From assembly GCF_900103345.1 (NCBI RefSeq), contig NZ_LT629702.1, forward strand, positions 186,001 through 250,000: a DNA stretch of 64,000 bases. Reading direction: 5' to 3'. The notes beneath the pieces were generated by a model. That model had not been told where the DNA came from and did not search any database. It worked only from the letters and a program-made list of their open reading frames with translations. This DNA comes from Pseudomonas azotoformans (GTDB lineage: Bacteria > Pseudomonadota > Gammaproteobacteria > Pseudomonadales > Pseudomonadaceae). Position numbers and translations under genes: made by a program. Positions 7,829-16,079 of this stretch are shown here, piece after piece; positions within the stretch are counted from its first letter, which is position 1, and each line of letters starts with the position of its first letter.

Positions 7829-9844
7829 ATGGTTAACGCGTTTGTTTCGTCACGTTTCAAACTGATTCTTCCCTGCATGGATACCGACTTTCAGGTGCTG
7901 GCATTCAACGGCCGCGAACGCCTTGACCAGCCCTTTTTCATCCAGGTGCAGGTGGTGAGTGAAAATCCTTCCCTTGACCTTGAGAGGTTGCTCCATCAAC
8001 CCGCCTACCTGGATTTCGGAATGGGCGAAGGGCTGCATGGCCAGGTTTACGCAATTGGTCGGGACGACCCTGGCCGACGCATCACGCTCTACCACCTGAC
8101 CCTGGCCCCCCGCCTGGCCTACCTTGCACACCGGCGCGACCAGCGGATCTTCCAGCAACGCAGCGTGCCGCAGATTGTCGCGGCGGTGCTTGAGCGGCAT
8201 GGGATCCTGGCGGACGCCTATGCATTCGAGCTTGGTCCCGTGGTGTATCCGCCACGCACGTTCTGTGTGCAGTATGCGGAGAGCGACCTGCACTTCATCC
8301 AGCGGCTGTGTGAAGAGGAGGGCATCCATTATCATTTTCGCCACAGCGCGGATGCTCATCTGCTGGTGTTCGGTGATGACCAGACGGTGTTTCGCCGTTT
8401 GCCCCGGCAACGCTATTGCCCAACTGGCGGGCCGCAAGCCGCTACGCAGGTGGTCCAGCGTTTTGATGTACGCCTGGCCACTCGCACCCAGAAGACGGTG
8501 CGCCGCGATCATGACTTCGAACATCCTTCATTGCAGCTGCAGGACTGCGCCGGCTCGGTTCCGGCACACCCTCTCGAGGACTATCACTACCCAGCAGGAT
8601 TCACCGGCCATGCCCGGGGCAAGCGGTTAGCGCGGCGGGGGTTGGAGCGTCACCAGCGCGACCGTCTTAGAGCATCGGGCCGCAGTGATCAACCGGCGCT
8701 GCGCAGTGGGCATTTCCTTGAATTACGCGATCACCCCGATCCGTCCTGCAATGATTTGTGGCTGATCACCTCGGTGCGCCATGAAGGTCATCAACCGCAG
8801 GTGCTGGAGGAGGTGACGCCCACCACCGATGCATTCGAGGGGTATCGTAATCGCTTCACCGCGACGCCTTGGCAAGCGGTGCATCGACCGCCCCTCAAAC
8901 ATCCCAAGCCGACCATCAATGGCAGCCAGACCGCAACCGTGACCGGGCCGCCGGGTGAAGACGTGCATTGTGACGCCTATGGCCGGGTGAAGGTGCGCTT
9001 CCACTGGGACCGCCTGGACAAGGCGGATGATAAAAGCAGTTGCTGGGTTCGGGTTGCGTCCGGATGGGCCGGTGACGGGTTCGGTGCAACGATGATCCCG
9101 CGCGTGGGCATGGAAGTGCTGGTGACCTTCCTTGAAGGCGACCCGGACCAGCCGTTGATCAACGGTTGTCTGCCCAATGCGTCGCACCTGCCGGCCTACC
9201 CGTTGCCGCAGCACAAGACCCGCAGTGTCTTGCGCACCCGCAGTACGCTAGGGGGCGAGGGCGCCAACGAGTTGTACCTGGAGGATCGTCGTGGCAAGGA
9301 ACTCATTTATCTTCGTGCGCAACGGGACCTGGAGCAGCAGGTCGGCCATGACAGTCGGTTGGAAGTGGCGGGGGAGCGACGAGAGGTCATTCGCGGATTG
9401 AGCACTGCTCATCTGGAAAGCGAAGAACATCGTCATATCACCGGCGATCGCAAGATCGAGCTCAAGGCGAACGACTACCTCGATGTACAACACGACAGCC
9501 GGACCCATGTGGGGCAAACCCTGATCCTGGAGGCCGGGCAGCAGTTTCATCTCAAGTCCGGTGCCAGCCTGGTGATCGACGCCGGGGCGCAACTGAGCCT
9601 CAAGGCGGGTGGCGAGCATCTGGTCATCCAGGCCGGCGGCATCTTCAGCAGTCGCCCCATTACCCTGGGCGGGGCACCGCCCGTCACCCTGGCGGCGAAT
9701 GCATCGGCAGCGGTCGATACGCCCAGGATCTCCGTGGTGCAAGGCAGCCTCATGAACTTGGCCAGGCAATTGGGGGCGGATTACTGCCCAGTGTGCGAGC
9801 GCTGCCGCGAAGGTCATTGTGACCTGTCAGGGAGGGCCGCTTGA
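7829..9844 (+). CDS. vgrG: Type VI secretion spike protein VgrG
   Basis: A 671-residue VgrG, the trimeric tip of the type VI secretion tube, which carries effectors out of the cell. Residues 1-330 form the gp27-like part, with the family hallmark FCVQYAESDLHFIQRLCEEEGIHYHF near residues 148-173. The OB-fold and gp5-like needle follow, with PGEDVHCDAYGRVKVRFHWDR, SCWVRVASGWAGDGFG and PRVGMEVLVTFLEGDPD. Repeated DIxxDGR-like needle segments run to about residue 620. The C-terminus ends in a Cys-x2-Cys-x2-Cys-x4-Cys tail, which could bind metal or dock cargo. The stop overlaps the start of the DUF4123 adaptor, so adaptor, immunity protein and lipase downstream are its likely cargo module. No other T6SS structural genes are in the window, so this is an orphan vgrG island. 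Confidence 0.95.
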   Translation: MVNAFVSSRFKLILPCMDTDFQVLAFNGRERLDQPFFIQVQVVSENPSLDLERLLHQPAYLDFGMGEGLHGQVYAIGRDDPGRRITLYHLTLAPRLAYLAHRRDQRIFQQRSVPQIVAAVLERHGILADAYAFELGPVVYPPRTFCVQYAESDLHFIQRLCEEEGIHYHFRHSADAHLLVFGDDQTVFRRLPRQRYCPTGGPQAATQVVQRFDVRLATRTQKTVRRDHDFEHPSLQLQDCAGSVPAHPLEDYHYPAGFTGHARGKRLARRGLERHQRDRLRASGRSDQPALRSGHFLELRDHPDPSCNDLWLITSVRHEGHQPQVLEEVTPTTDAFEGYRNRFTATPWQAVHRPPLKHPKPTINGSQTATVTGPPGEDVHCDAYGRVKVRFHWDRLDKADDKSSCWVRVASGWAGDGFGATMIPRVGMEVLVTFLEGDPDQPLINGCLPNASHLPAYPLPQHKTRSVLRTRSTLGGEGANELYLEDRRGKELIYLRAQRDLEQQVGHDSRLEVAGERREVIRGLSTAHLESEEHRHITGDRKIELKANDYLDVQHDSRTHVGQTLILEAGQQFHLKSGASLVIDAGAQLSLKAGGEHLVIQAGGIFSSRPITLGGAPPVTLAANASAAVDTPRISVVQGSLMNLARQLGADYCPVCERCREGHCDLSGRAA

Positions 9845-10680
9845 TGCCAGGCATGCCAGGCCAGTGGATGGACCAGCAGCAACAGAGGGGGCGGTGCCTG
9901 TGTTTGATCCTTGAAGGGCAGAACGACGCGCGCACGCCGCTGCTGGAGGTTCGCGACTTGCCGGCGTACCGCAGCGTCTATGCCCAGACCGCCGTGGCGG
10001 AGTTGGCTGCCGAAGGCCCGGTGATCGTACTGCTGGACCAACTGAGCGAACCCGTCTTGCTTGACCTCTTGCAACAACCCGAGACGAACTGGGGCTGGCT
10101 GGGCAGTTTGCCCAGCGAAGACCTGACGGCAGTGACCCGACACTGGCGTGACAGGCTGCTGGTGGGCCCTGAAGGCGAGCAATCGCTGTACCGCTTCCAC
10201 GACAACCGTACCCTGGCGCGTGCCTTGGCTCATCTGGGCCAGGATCGCTGGCCGGTATTTCTCGGGCCATTGATCAGCGTGTGCTATTGGCACGAAAACC
10301 ACTGGCACACGGCTGACAGCCGGGCTCCCGGCGAGTATCCGGTGCCGGATCCCGCGCCCTGGCTGGATACGCCCAACCCAAACGCAGCGGCGATCCTGCA
10401 CGCCAATATCCTGCGTTACCTGTTGACTGAGCACAGTGAAGACCTGGCGACACTGGTGGAATTCCAGGACCCGCGAATCTGGCTGGCACAGGTACTGGAG
10501 CAGGCGCGTGCCTGGCAGTGGCAGGGGCCGGAACAGCTGGAGTTTCTGGTGGTGCGAAGGCTGGAGGAGGCAACTCGGAACAGTGTTTTGCAGTGGCAGC
10601 CGAGGGTCGGGGAAGCGCCTGGGCAGCACTTTGAGCGGGTAGTGGAACAGTGGCGATTGATGGGGGGAAAGCATGAGTAG
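9844..10680 (+). CDS. DUF4123 T6SS effector adaptor
   Basis: A 278-residue cytosolic protein of the DUF4123 (Tap/TEC) family, which loads a particular effector onto its VgrG. The layout fits: an opening LCLILEG segment, YRSVY..T..AELAAEGP..V.L in the first 70 residues, W-G-WLGS near residue 80, and a YRFHDNR motif near 118, which is highly typical of the family. The ATG overlaps the vgrG stop by one base (TGATG), indicating translational coupling. The gene ends inside the next one, another sign of a single operon. Its expected client is the lipase two genes downstream. Confidence 0.85.
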   Translation: MPGMPGQWMDQQQQRGRCLCLILEGQNDARTPLLEVRDLPAYRSVYAQTAVAELAAEGPVIVLLDQLSEPVLLDLLQQPETNWGWLGSLPSEDLTAVTRHWRDRLLVGPEGEQSLYRFHDNRTLARALAHLGQDRWPVFLGPLISVCYWHENHWHTADSRAPGEYPVPDPAPWLDTPNPNAAAILHANILRYLLTEHSEDLATLVEFQDPRIWLAQVLEQARAWQWQGPEQLEFLVVRRLEEATRNSVLQWQPRVGEAPGQHFERVVEQWRLMGGKHE

Positions 10681-11437
10681 GCGAAGGTGGGGGGTGTTGA
10701 TGGTGCTGGGGGTACTCGGACTGACCGGGTGTGGGGGGAAACCAGTGGATCGATTTACGTTGGAGGTGGATTTGCCGGCGGAATTTGAACTTAAAACTGC
10801 CGCGAATTATCTGCCCGCTACCGGTGAGACCTGCACGTTGCCGCGACGTCGCGGTAAGCGACCGGAGCGGAAAGTCTTTTTTACGGATTTCAAAGCTGCG
10901 GCGAGCAGGGTGAGCTATGAGCTGCCGCTGAGTGAAAAAATCGAGAACTGCCCTTCGGTACTGAGAAGCCTGGAGTTTGAGTTTTATGCGAAGTGGGGCA
11001 AACGTGATACGGACGTGGGTGGGAGTTTTGCCGCTATTTCCATTCGCGACCCCTCGGACGCTGATATACGAGGCATGCCAGTAACGGGTGTTCAGGAGCT
11101 ACATAAGCAATGTCGGTGGTTGTTCCGTACTGCGGGGCCGCAGCACGTGATCGTCAAGGTTCTTAAATGCAGTTCATCAGGCGCAGCAGTCCCGTTATCC
11201 AGACCTGTGCAACGGGATCAGCTACCAGGGAAAACGCTCAGGATGGTGCTGACGATGACCGATGAGGAAGAACCCTATTTTGATAACAACTGGGTCGTTG
11301 TTCCCGGTGGATGGAAGCGTTGTAGAGGCAAAAATTTTGAAGATCTGGATGCGTTTTGCAACGGCAATACCACTGACTTCAAACCAATAAAAATGCCGGA
11401 CGGTCGCATTTGTGATGTCTACCCATCCTGCAAGTAA
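10673..11437 (+). CDS. Lipoprotein, candidate immunity protein for the T6SS lipase
   Basis: A 254-residue protein with a lipoprotein signal: MSRRR, a hydrophobic stretch and the lipobox LTGC at about residues 17-20. It is therefore expected in the periplasm, tethered to a membrane. The mature part has nine or so cysteines and a basic PRRRGKRPERK stretch, and I recognise no domain. Position is the main clue: it overlaps the DUF4123 gene by eight bases and precedes the lipase by 14. Type VI lipase effectors act from the periplasm and their immunity proteins are commonly periplasmic lipoproteins. Base composition is more AT-rich than the housekeeping genes. The immunity role is inference. Confidence 0.65.
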   Translation: MSRRRWGVLMVLGVLGLTGCGGKPVDRFTLEVDLPAEFELKTAANYLPATGETCTLPRRRGKRPERKVFFTDFKAAASRVSYELPLSEKIENCPSVLRSLEFEFYAKWGKRDTDVGGSFAAISIRDPSDADIRGMPVTGVQELHKQCRWLFRTAGPQHVIVKVLKCSSSGAAVPLSRPVQRDQLPGKTLRMVLTMTDEEEPYFDNNWVVVPGGWKRCRGKNFEDLDAFCNGNTTDFKPIKMPDGRICDVYPSCK

Positions 11438-11451
11438 GCAAGGAGAAGTTC

Positions 11452-13602
11452 ATGAAGATGAATGCACGGAAGCAGGCTTTTTTCAGTGACAGCAAGCCGG
11501 CTTGCTCATGGCGAGGGCATTGGGTGAGTTTTTGTCTGGTCGATGAACTCGGCTTTGGGACGGCGTACGGTGGATTGCCTTACACAGTCCATGACAGTGC
11601 AGGGCAACAGTACAAGGGCAGGCTGAATGGAGAGGGCTTTGCCAAGTTAGCCAATATTTACTGCGGTCCTGTAATCCTCGTTTTTGACGATCCGTATTCA
11701 GGAACAGAACTGTTGTATCAGAGGCTGATGTCGCGCCAGACTTATAAACTTCCAATCACCGAGCTTCAGATTCGTGCTGAGCAAACCCGATTTTCTGCCT
11801 CGGATGGTCTGCGGACTGAAAGCAACCCCGCCCAGTTGAAAGCTGACCGTTTTTATCAGGTTGAAGTCCGTGATCTGGTTCGCCATGTCGCCCACTTGCC
11901 TCCGATTGCCCAGCGCACTCATCAACCTCGACGACACGCATTGAAAATGCTGGCCGACCTAGGATTTGGGCCGCCCCAATCGATGCTGGTGGGGATCGTG
12001 TTGTTTCCCAACCACCATACCGCGCTGGAGGTTCGGCCGCTGCGAGCCTTGCGCCCGTTGTTTTCCAGCGAAGACAGCTTTTGTGCCTTGAACCTCTATC
12101 AATTGGCATTGATGGCAACCTTGAGCTACTGCAATTTCGGGCAAGAACCCGCTCAAGCACCGACTGAGGAGGTTCGATTTCCTTTCGATCCGAGTGTCGG
12201 CCATCTATTCGCTGAAAAACTCTCGGGTTTCCACGAGGCATGGCGGGTTGATGCCGAGCAGCAGCAACGCTTCTATCCCGTCTATGAAGACGTCCCTTAC
12301 TCCCGGCGATTCGAGATCCTGCCCTTCGATCCTGAGTTGTACCCTCAGAACCATCCTGAGCGGGCAGAAGAACAAGAACATCCTGCGCGGTTGCATTTTT
12401 TCGACGACGAAAAATTTGGCACTGATACCCAGGCGTTCATCACTCATCACGAAGAGGTGATTCTGATTGCGGTGCGCGGAACAGCCAGCGCTGCTGACGG
12501 GCTACGGGACGCTAATGCTCATCAAGTGGCTTTTTTGGAGGGCGTTGGCAAGGCGCACGAAGGTTTCTATCAAGCCTATCAGGCAATGCGCAACTTCATA
12601 CTCAGTTACCTCAGACAATTTCACACCAACCAACGAATAATCATCTGCGGCCACAGCCTGGGCGGTGCAATTGCCTTGCTCTTGGCAGAAGGCCTGCGTC
12701 GGTCGCCGGAGGGCAACTACAACATCCTCCTCTACACCTACGGCGCCCCCCGCGCCGCCGATTCCGAGTTCACCGCGGGCGCCTCCACCCTGGTCCACCA
12801 CCGTATCGTCAACCACAACGACCCTGTCCCCAGCGTCCCGGCCCCATGGATGAACACCACCGCCAAGCTCTGGGTCCCAGGCGCCGTCACGCTGTTCAGC
12901 GCTCCCGCGCCGGGTGGATTGCTGTTCGCTGCCGGCCTGGTACGTTTCGGTGGCAATCCCTACGAGCACCATGGTGAACAACACCATTTCATGCCGATCA
13001 CACTCCCGGATGGCACCCATTCTTCAGTGTTGTGGCAACCCGGCTGCGAGTCCATCCAGGAGGCCGGTTGCAACCGGGCGCTGCAACTCCACGGTGACAT
13101 GCCTGAACGTGACAACCTGCTCAAACAGCTGTTCCAGGCCAGCCAGCACTTTATGACCGCCAGCTACATCCCGGCCGCCTGGGCAACACTCCGGCGCTGG
13201 CAACAAACCCAGGAAAGCAACGGGCCCTTGGTAACGCCGAGGGAGTTCGAACTGCTCGACCACGCGCTCGAGGCCATGCGCCAGCAGTTGCGCAATAAGC
13301 GTCGGGAACTGGCCCGTCTAAGGGCCGCCAACGACCGGGGTTATGAGCACAACGAAGCCTTGAACGCCGAAATCGACCGTTTGCACACCAGTCGCGAGCG
13401 CCTTGCAACCCTGCGTTGGCGCCGTCTGGAAGCCCGTGATGTCTATGGCAGTCACGCCCACGGCGCCCACTTGGCATCGAGCCTCAAGCGCTGGTTCAGC
13501 CACCGTGAAAATCGCGAGTTGTCGCAGGTCGCCCGTATCCCTCCCGCTCTGGATAACGACAGGGGGAGGGTGCATACGCTGGACATCGACTCGATCGTCT
13601 GA
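11452..13602 (+). CDS. Class-3 lipase, type VI effector (Tle type)
   Basis: A 716-residue protein with a strong ribosome binding site (AAGGAG). Residues 20-100 form a beta-rich N-terminal region of a kind I associate with Pseudomonas T6SS effectors. The catalytic alpha/beta-hydrolase covers about 310-520: ILIAVRGT (oxyanion strand), AHEGF, the nucleophile elbow GHSLGG with Ser402, a probable acid Asp457 in HNDPVPSVP, and His506 or His507 in YEHHGEQHHF. Residues 600-660 are charged and probably coiled-coil. It should hydrolyse phospholipids or acylglycerols in the periplasm of a target bacterium. The vgrG-DUF4123-lipoprotein-lipase order makes delivery by type VI secretion likely. Which Tle family it belongs to is uncertain; Tle2-like is my guess. 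GC content rises sharply after about 12690. Confidence 0.85.
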   Translation: MKMNARKQAFFSDSKPACSWRGHWVSFCLVDELGFGTAYGGLPYTVHDSAGQQYKGRLNGEGFAKLANIYCGPVILVFDDPYSGTELLYQRLMSRQTYKLPITELQIRAEQTRFSASDGLRTESNPAQLKADRFYQVEVRDLVRHVAHLPPIAQRTHQPRRHALKMLADLGFGPPQSMLVGIVLFPNHHTALEVRPLRALRPLFSSEDSFCALNLYQLALMATLSYCNFGQEPAQAPTEEVRFPFDPSVGHLFAEKLSGFHEAWRVDAEQQQRFYPVYEDVPYSRRFEILPFDPELYPQNHPERAEEQEHPARLHFFDDEKFGTDTQAFITHHEEVILIAVRGTASAADGLRDANAHQVAFLEGVGKAHEGFYQAYQAMRNFILSYLRQFHTNQRIIICGHSLGGAIALLLAEGLRRSPEGNYNILLYTYGAPRAADSEFTAGASTLVHHRIVNHNDPVPSVPAPWMNTTAKLWVPGAVTLFSAPAPGGLLFAAGLVRFGGNPYEHHGEQHHFMPITLPDGTHSSVLWQPGCESIQEAGCNRALQLHGDMPERDNLLKQLFQASQHFMTASYIPAAWATLRRWQQTQESNGPLVTPREFELLDHALEAMRQQLRNKRRELARLRAANDRGYEHNEALNAEIDRLHTSRERLATLRWRRLEARDVYGSHAHGAHLASSLKRWFSHRENRELSQVARIPPALDNDRGRVHTLDIDSIV

Positions 13603-13610
13603 CCGAGCTT

Positions 13611-14846
13611 CTACGCAAACTCCACCTGGGCTGGCCGGCGCGTCATCAACACCTTGCCGTTACGGATCGAGTACAGCGGCAGGCCCTGGCTGCGGATGAC
13701 CTCGTAGTCACTGTCCGCCGAGAGGATCAACAGGTTGGCCGGGCGTCCCGGTTCCAGGCCGTATCGGTCACCCAGGGCCATGGCCTTGGCGCTGTTGTCG
13801 GTGACCAGGTCGAGGGCGCTTTGCAGGTTGCGGTAGCCGAGCATGTGGCAGATGTGCAAACCGGCTTCGAGCACCCGCAGGATGTTGCCGTTGCCCAAGG
13901 GGTACCAGGGATCGACGATGGAGTCCTGACCGAAGCATACATTCATGCCGGCTTCGAGCAGCTCATTGACCCGAGTGACACCACGGCGTTTCGGGAAACT
14001 GTCAAAGCGACCTTGCAGGTGAATGCTCTCGGTGGGGCAGGAGACAAAGCTGATACCGGAATGCCCTAACAGGCGAAACAGCTTGGCGCAGTAGGCATTG
14101 TCGTAGGAGCCCATGGCGGTGGTGTGGCTGGCGGTGACGCGGGCGCCCATGTCGCGGCTGCGGGCTTCTTCGGCCAGCACTTCGAGGAAGCGCGAGTGCG
14201 GGTCGTCGGTTTCGTCGCAGTGCACGTCCACCAGGCAGCCGGTACGTTCGGCCAGGTCCATCAGGAACTTCACCGAACTCACGCCCTGGTCGCGGGTGTA
14301 TTCAAAGTGGGGGATGCCGCCGATCACATCGGCGCCCAGGCGGATGGCTTCTTCCATCAGTTCGCGGCCGTTGCGGTACGACTCGATGCCTTCCTGGGGG
14401 AACGCGACGATCTGCAGGTCGATCAGGTACGCGCTTTCCTCGCGGACTTCCAGCATGGCCTTGAGCGCGGTGAGGTCCGGGTCGGTGACGTCAACGTGGG
14501 TGCGCACATGCTGGATACCGTGGGCAGCCAGGGCCTGTATCGTCTTCTTGGCACGGGTCTTGGTGTCTTCCTGGGTGATGGTGGCCTTGCGCTCGCCCCA
14601 GCACTCGATGCCTTCGAACAGGGTGCCGCTCATGTTCCAGCGCGGTTCGCCAGCGGTCAGCGTAGCGTCGAGGTGGATATGCGGTTCGACGAAGGGCGGG
14701 ATTACCAGGTTGCCGGCGGCATCCAGGTCTCCCGTGCCCAAGGCCGGTACTGTTGATTGCGCGGTGATACTGGCGATCCGGCCATGTTCCAGGTGCAGAT
14801 CATGCAGGCCTTCACGGTTGCGCAGGCGGGCGTTGATGATGTGCAT
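13611..14846 (-). CDS. codA: Cytosine deaminase
   Basis: A 411-residue amidohydrolase that converts cytosine to uracil and ammonia in pyrimidine salvage. Landmarks are the metal-binding HIHLDAT near residue 56, the HVRTHVDVTD strand, HCDETDD around 206, ASHTTAMGSYD, and GQDSIVDPWYPLGNG near 305, which carries the metal-ligand Asp. These match E. coli CodA. ATG at 14846 has GAGGA in front; an upstream in-frame TTG is less likely. It is the third gene of the codB-pucR-codA operon, starting 27 bases after the regulator stop. Related isoguanine or creatinine deaminases share the fold, but the motifs and codB partner favour cytosine. Confidence 0.9.
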   Translation of the reverse strand: MHIINARLRNREGLHDLHLEHGRIASITAQSTVPALGTGDLDAAGNLVIPPFVEPHIHLDATLTAGEPRWNMSGTLFEGIECWGERKATITQEDTKTRAKKTIQALAAHGIQHVRTHVDVTDPDLTALKAMLEVREESAYLIDLQIVAFPQEGIESYRNGRELMEEAIRLGADVIGGIPHFEYTRDQGVSSVKFLMDLAERTGCLVDVHCDETDDPHSRFLEVLAEEARSRDMGARVTASHTTAMGSYDNAYCAKLFRLLGHSGISFVSCPTESIHLQGRFDSFPKRRGVTRVNELLEAGMNVCFGQDSIVDPWYPLGNGNILRVLEAGLHICHMLGYRNLQSALDLVTDNSAKAMALGDRYGLEPGRPANLLILSADSDYEVIRSQGLPLYSIRNGKVLMTRRPAQVEFA

Positions 14847-14873
14847 GGGCAAGTTCCTCTTGGCTAAAAACAA

Positions 14874-16079
14874 TCAGGCGGACAGTCGCCAGATCATCAG
14901 CGCAATGCCGATGTCCAGGCGATCATATGAATTATCCAGCGTCAGCCCGCACAGGGCTTCGATGCGCTGGACGCGGTGCGTCAGGGTGTTGCGGTGCACG
15001 GCCAGCCGCTGGGCGGCGGCCACCAGGTTACCATTCTCGTGAAACCAGGCTTCCAGGCTCGGCATCAGGTTGGGGCCATGCTGCGCGTCGTGGCGCAGCA
15101 AGGGGCCGAGGCGTTCATTGAGGAATTGATCGAGCAGGGCGCGATCACGCACGCCACTGAGCAGCTTGAGTACGCCCAATTCGTCGTACACGCACAGCCC
15201 GGCGCGCTCGCTGAAACGCCGCGCGGCCGCCAGTGCCTGGCGTGCTTCATCCTGCGCCTGGGCCAGGCGCGCCGGTGGGTGCGCGGCGGCGCTGAGGCCG
15301 ATAAACAATTTGAGCGGCGCCAGGCGCAGGTTCAGCGGGTTGAGCCAGTTGACCAGTTGCTGGCGGTTGGCCAAGGCGGCGACAGCATCCGGGGCCGGCA
15401 GCAGCAGCGTCCATTGGCCGGCCCGTCCAAGTACCGGCAACCCCGCCGACACCTGACGCAAGCGCCGGTTGATAGCGTCATGTTGCCGGGCCAGTTGCGC
15501 CTCGACCGACGCCGCGTTGCCTTGGGCAAACAGCAACTCACTGCCTTCCAACTGCAGTTGCACCACCTGCCAATGCCCGGCCAACGACAGGCCCAACTGT
15601 CCGCCACGGTGCAGCAGCAGGTCCAGGGACTGGTAATCGCCAGTCAGCAAACGCTCCAGCACATCGTGCCGCGAGCGACCCAACTGCTCGGACTGGATCA
15701 GCGCCGAGCCAATGGCCTGGGTCACCAGCACCATTTTCAGCGAGTAGGGCTGTTCGATCAGCGGCATGCCGGCGGCTTCGGCGGCCTCCAGCAAGCGTTG
15801 GGGAATCGCCTGGATATACGCCGGCCCCGTGAGGATCACCAACCCTGCCACCTGACGCTCGCAGGCTTCCTCCAGCAGTTGCATCAAGTTGTTTGCGTCG
15901 CGCGGGTGATTGATCCCGGTGACGAATACCAGTTCGCCGCCCAACACCCACTCGGCAATCCCGCTGTTTTCCGCCACGTAGGGCCAGCGTACGGCGTTCT
16001 CCAGGCCGGCCGCGCCGGCGCGCAGGCACATGGATTCCAGGCCCGGCAGGGCCAGCACATCGGCGATGGTCAGGCTCAT
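14874..16079 (-). CDS. PucR-family transcriptional regulator
   Basis: A 401-residue regulator with the PucR architecture: an N-terminal sensing domain (residues 1-120, opening with TIADVLALPGLES and VRWPYVAENSG), a GGDEF-like middle region, and a C-terminal helix-turn-helix at about 345-390 (NLVAAAQRLAVHRNTLTHRVQRIE). PucR proteins commonly control purine, pyrimidine or amino-acid catabolism. Its start codon overlaps the codB stop by four bases (ATGA) and codA follows, so it is embedded inside the operon it most likely regulates. The palindrome upstream of codB at 17428 is a candidate operator. Activator or repressor role is not evident from sequence. Confidence 0.85.
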   Translation of the reverse strand: MSLTIADVLALPGLESMCLRAGAAGLENAVRWPYVAENSGIAEWVLGGELVFVTGINHPRDANNLMQLLEEACERQVAGLVILTGPAYIQAIPQRLLEAAEAAGMPLIEQPYSLKMVLVTQAIGSALIQSEQLGRSRHDVLERLLTGDYQSLDLLLHRGGQLGLSLAGHWQVVQLQLEGSELLFAQGNAASVEAQLARQHDAINRRLRQVSAGLPVLGRAGQWTLLLPAPDAVAALANRQQLVNWLNPLNLRLAPLKLFIGLSAAAHPPARLAQAQDEARQALAAARRFSERAGLCVYDELGVLKLLSGVRDRALLDQFLNERLGPLLRHDAQHGPNLMPSLEAWFHENGNLVAAAQRLAVHRNTLTHRVQRIEALCGLTLDNSYDRLDIGIALMIWRLSA

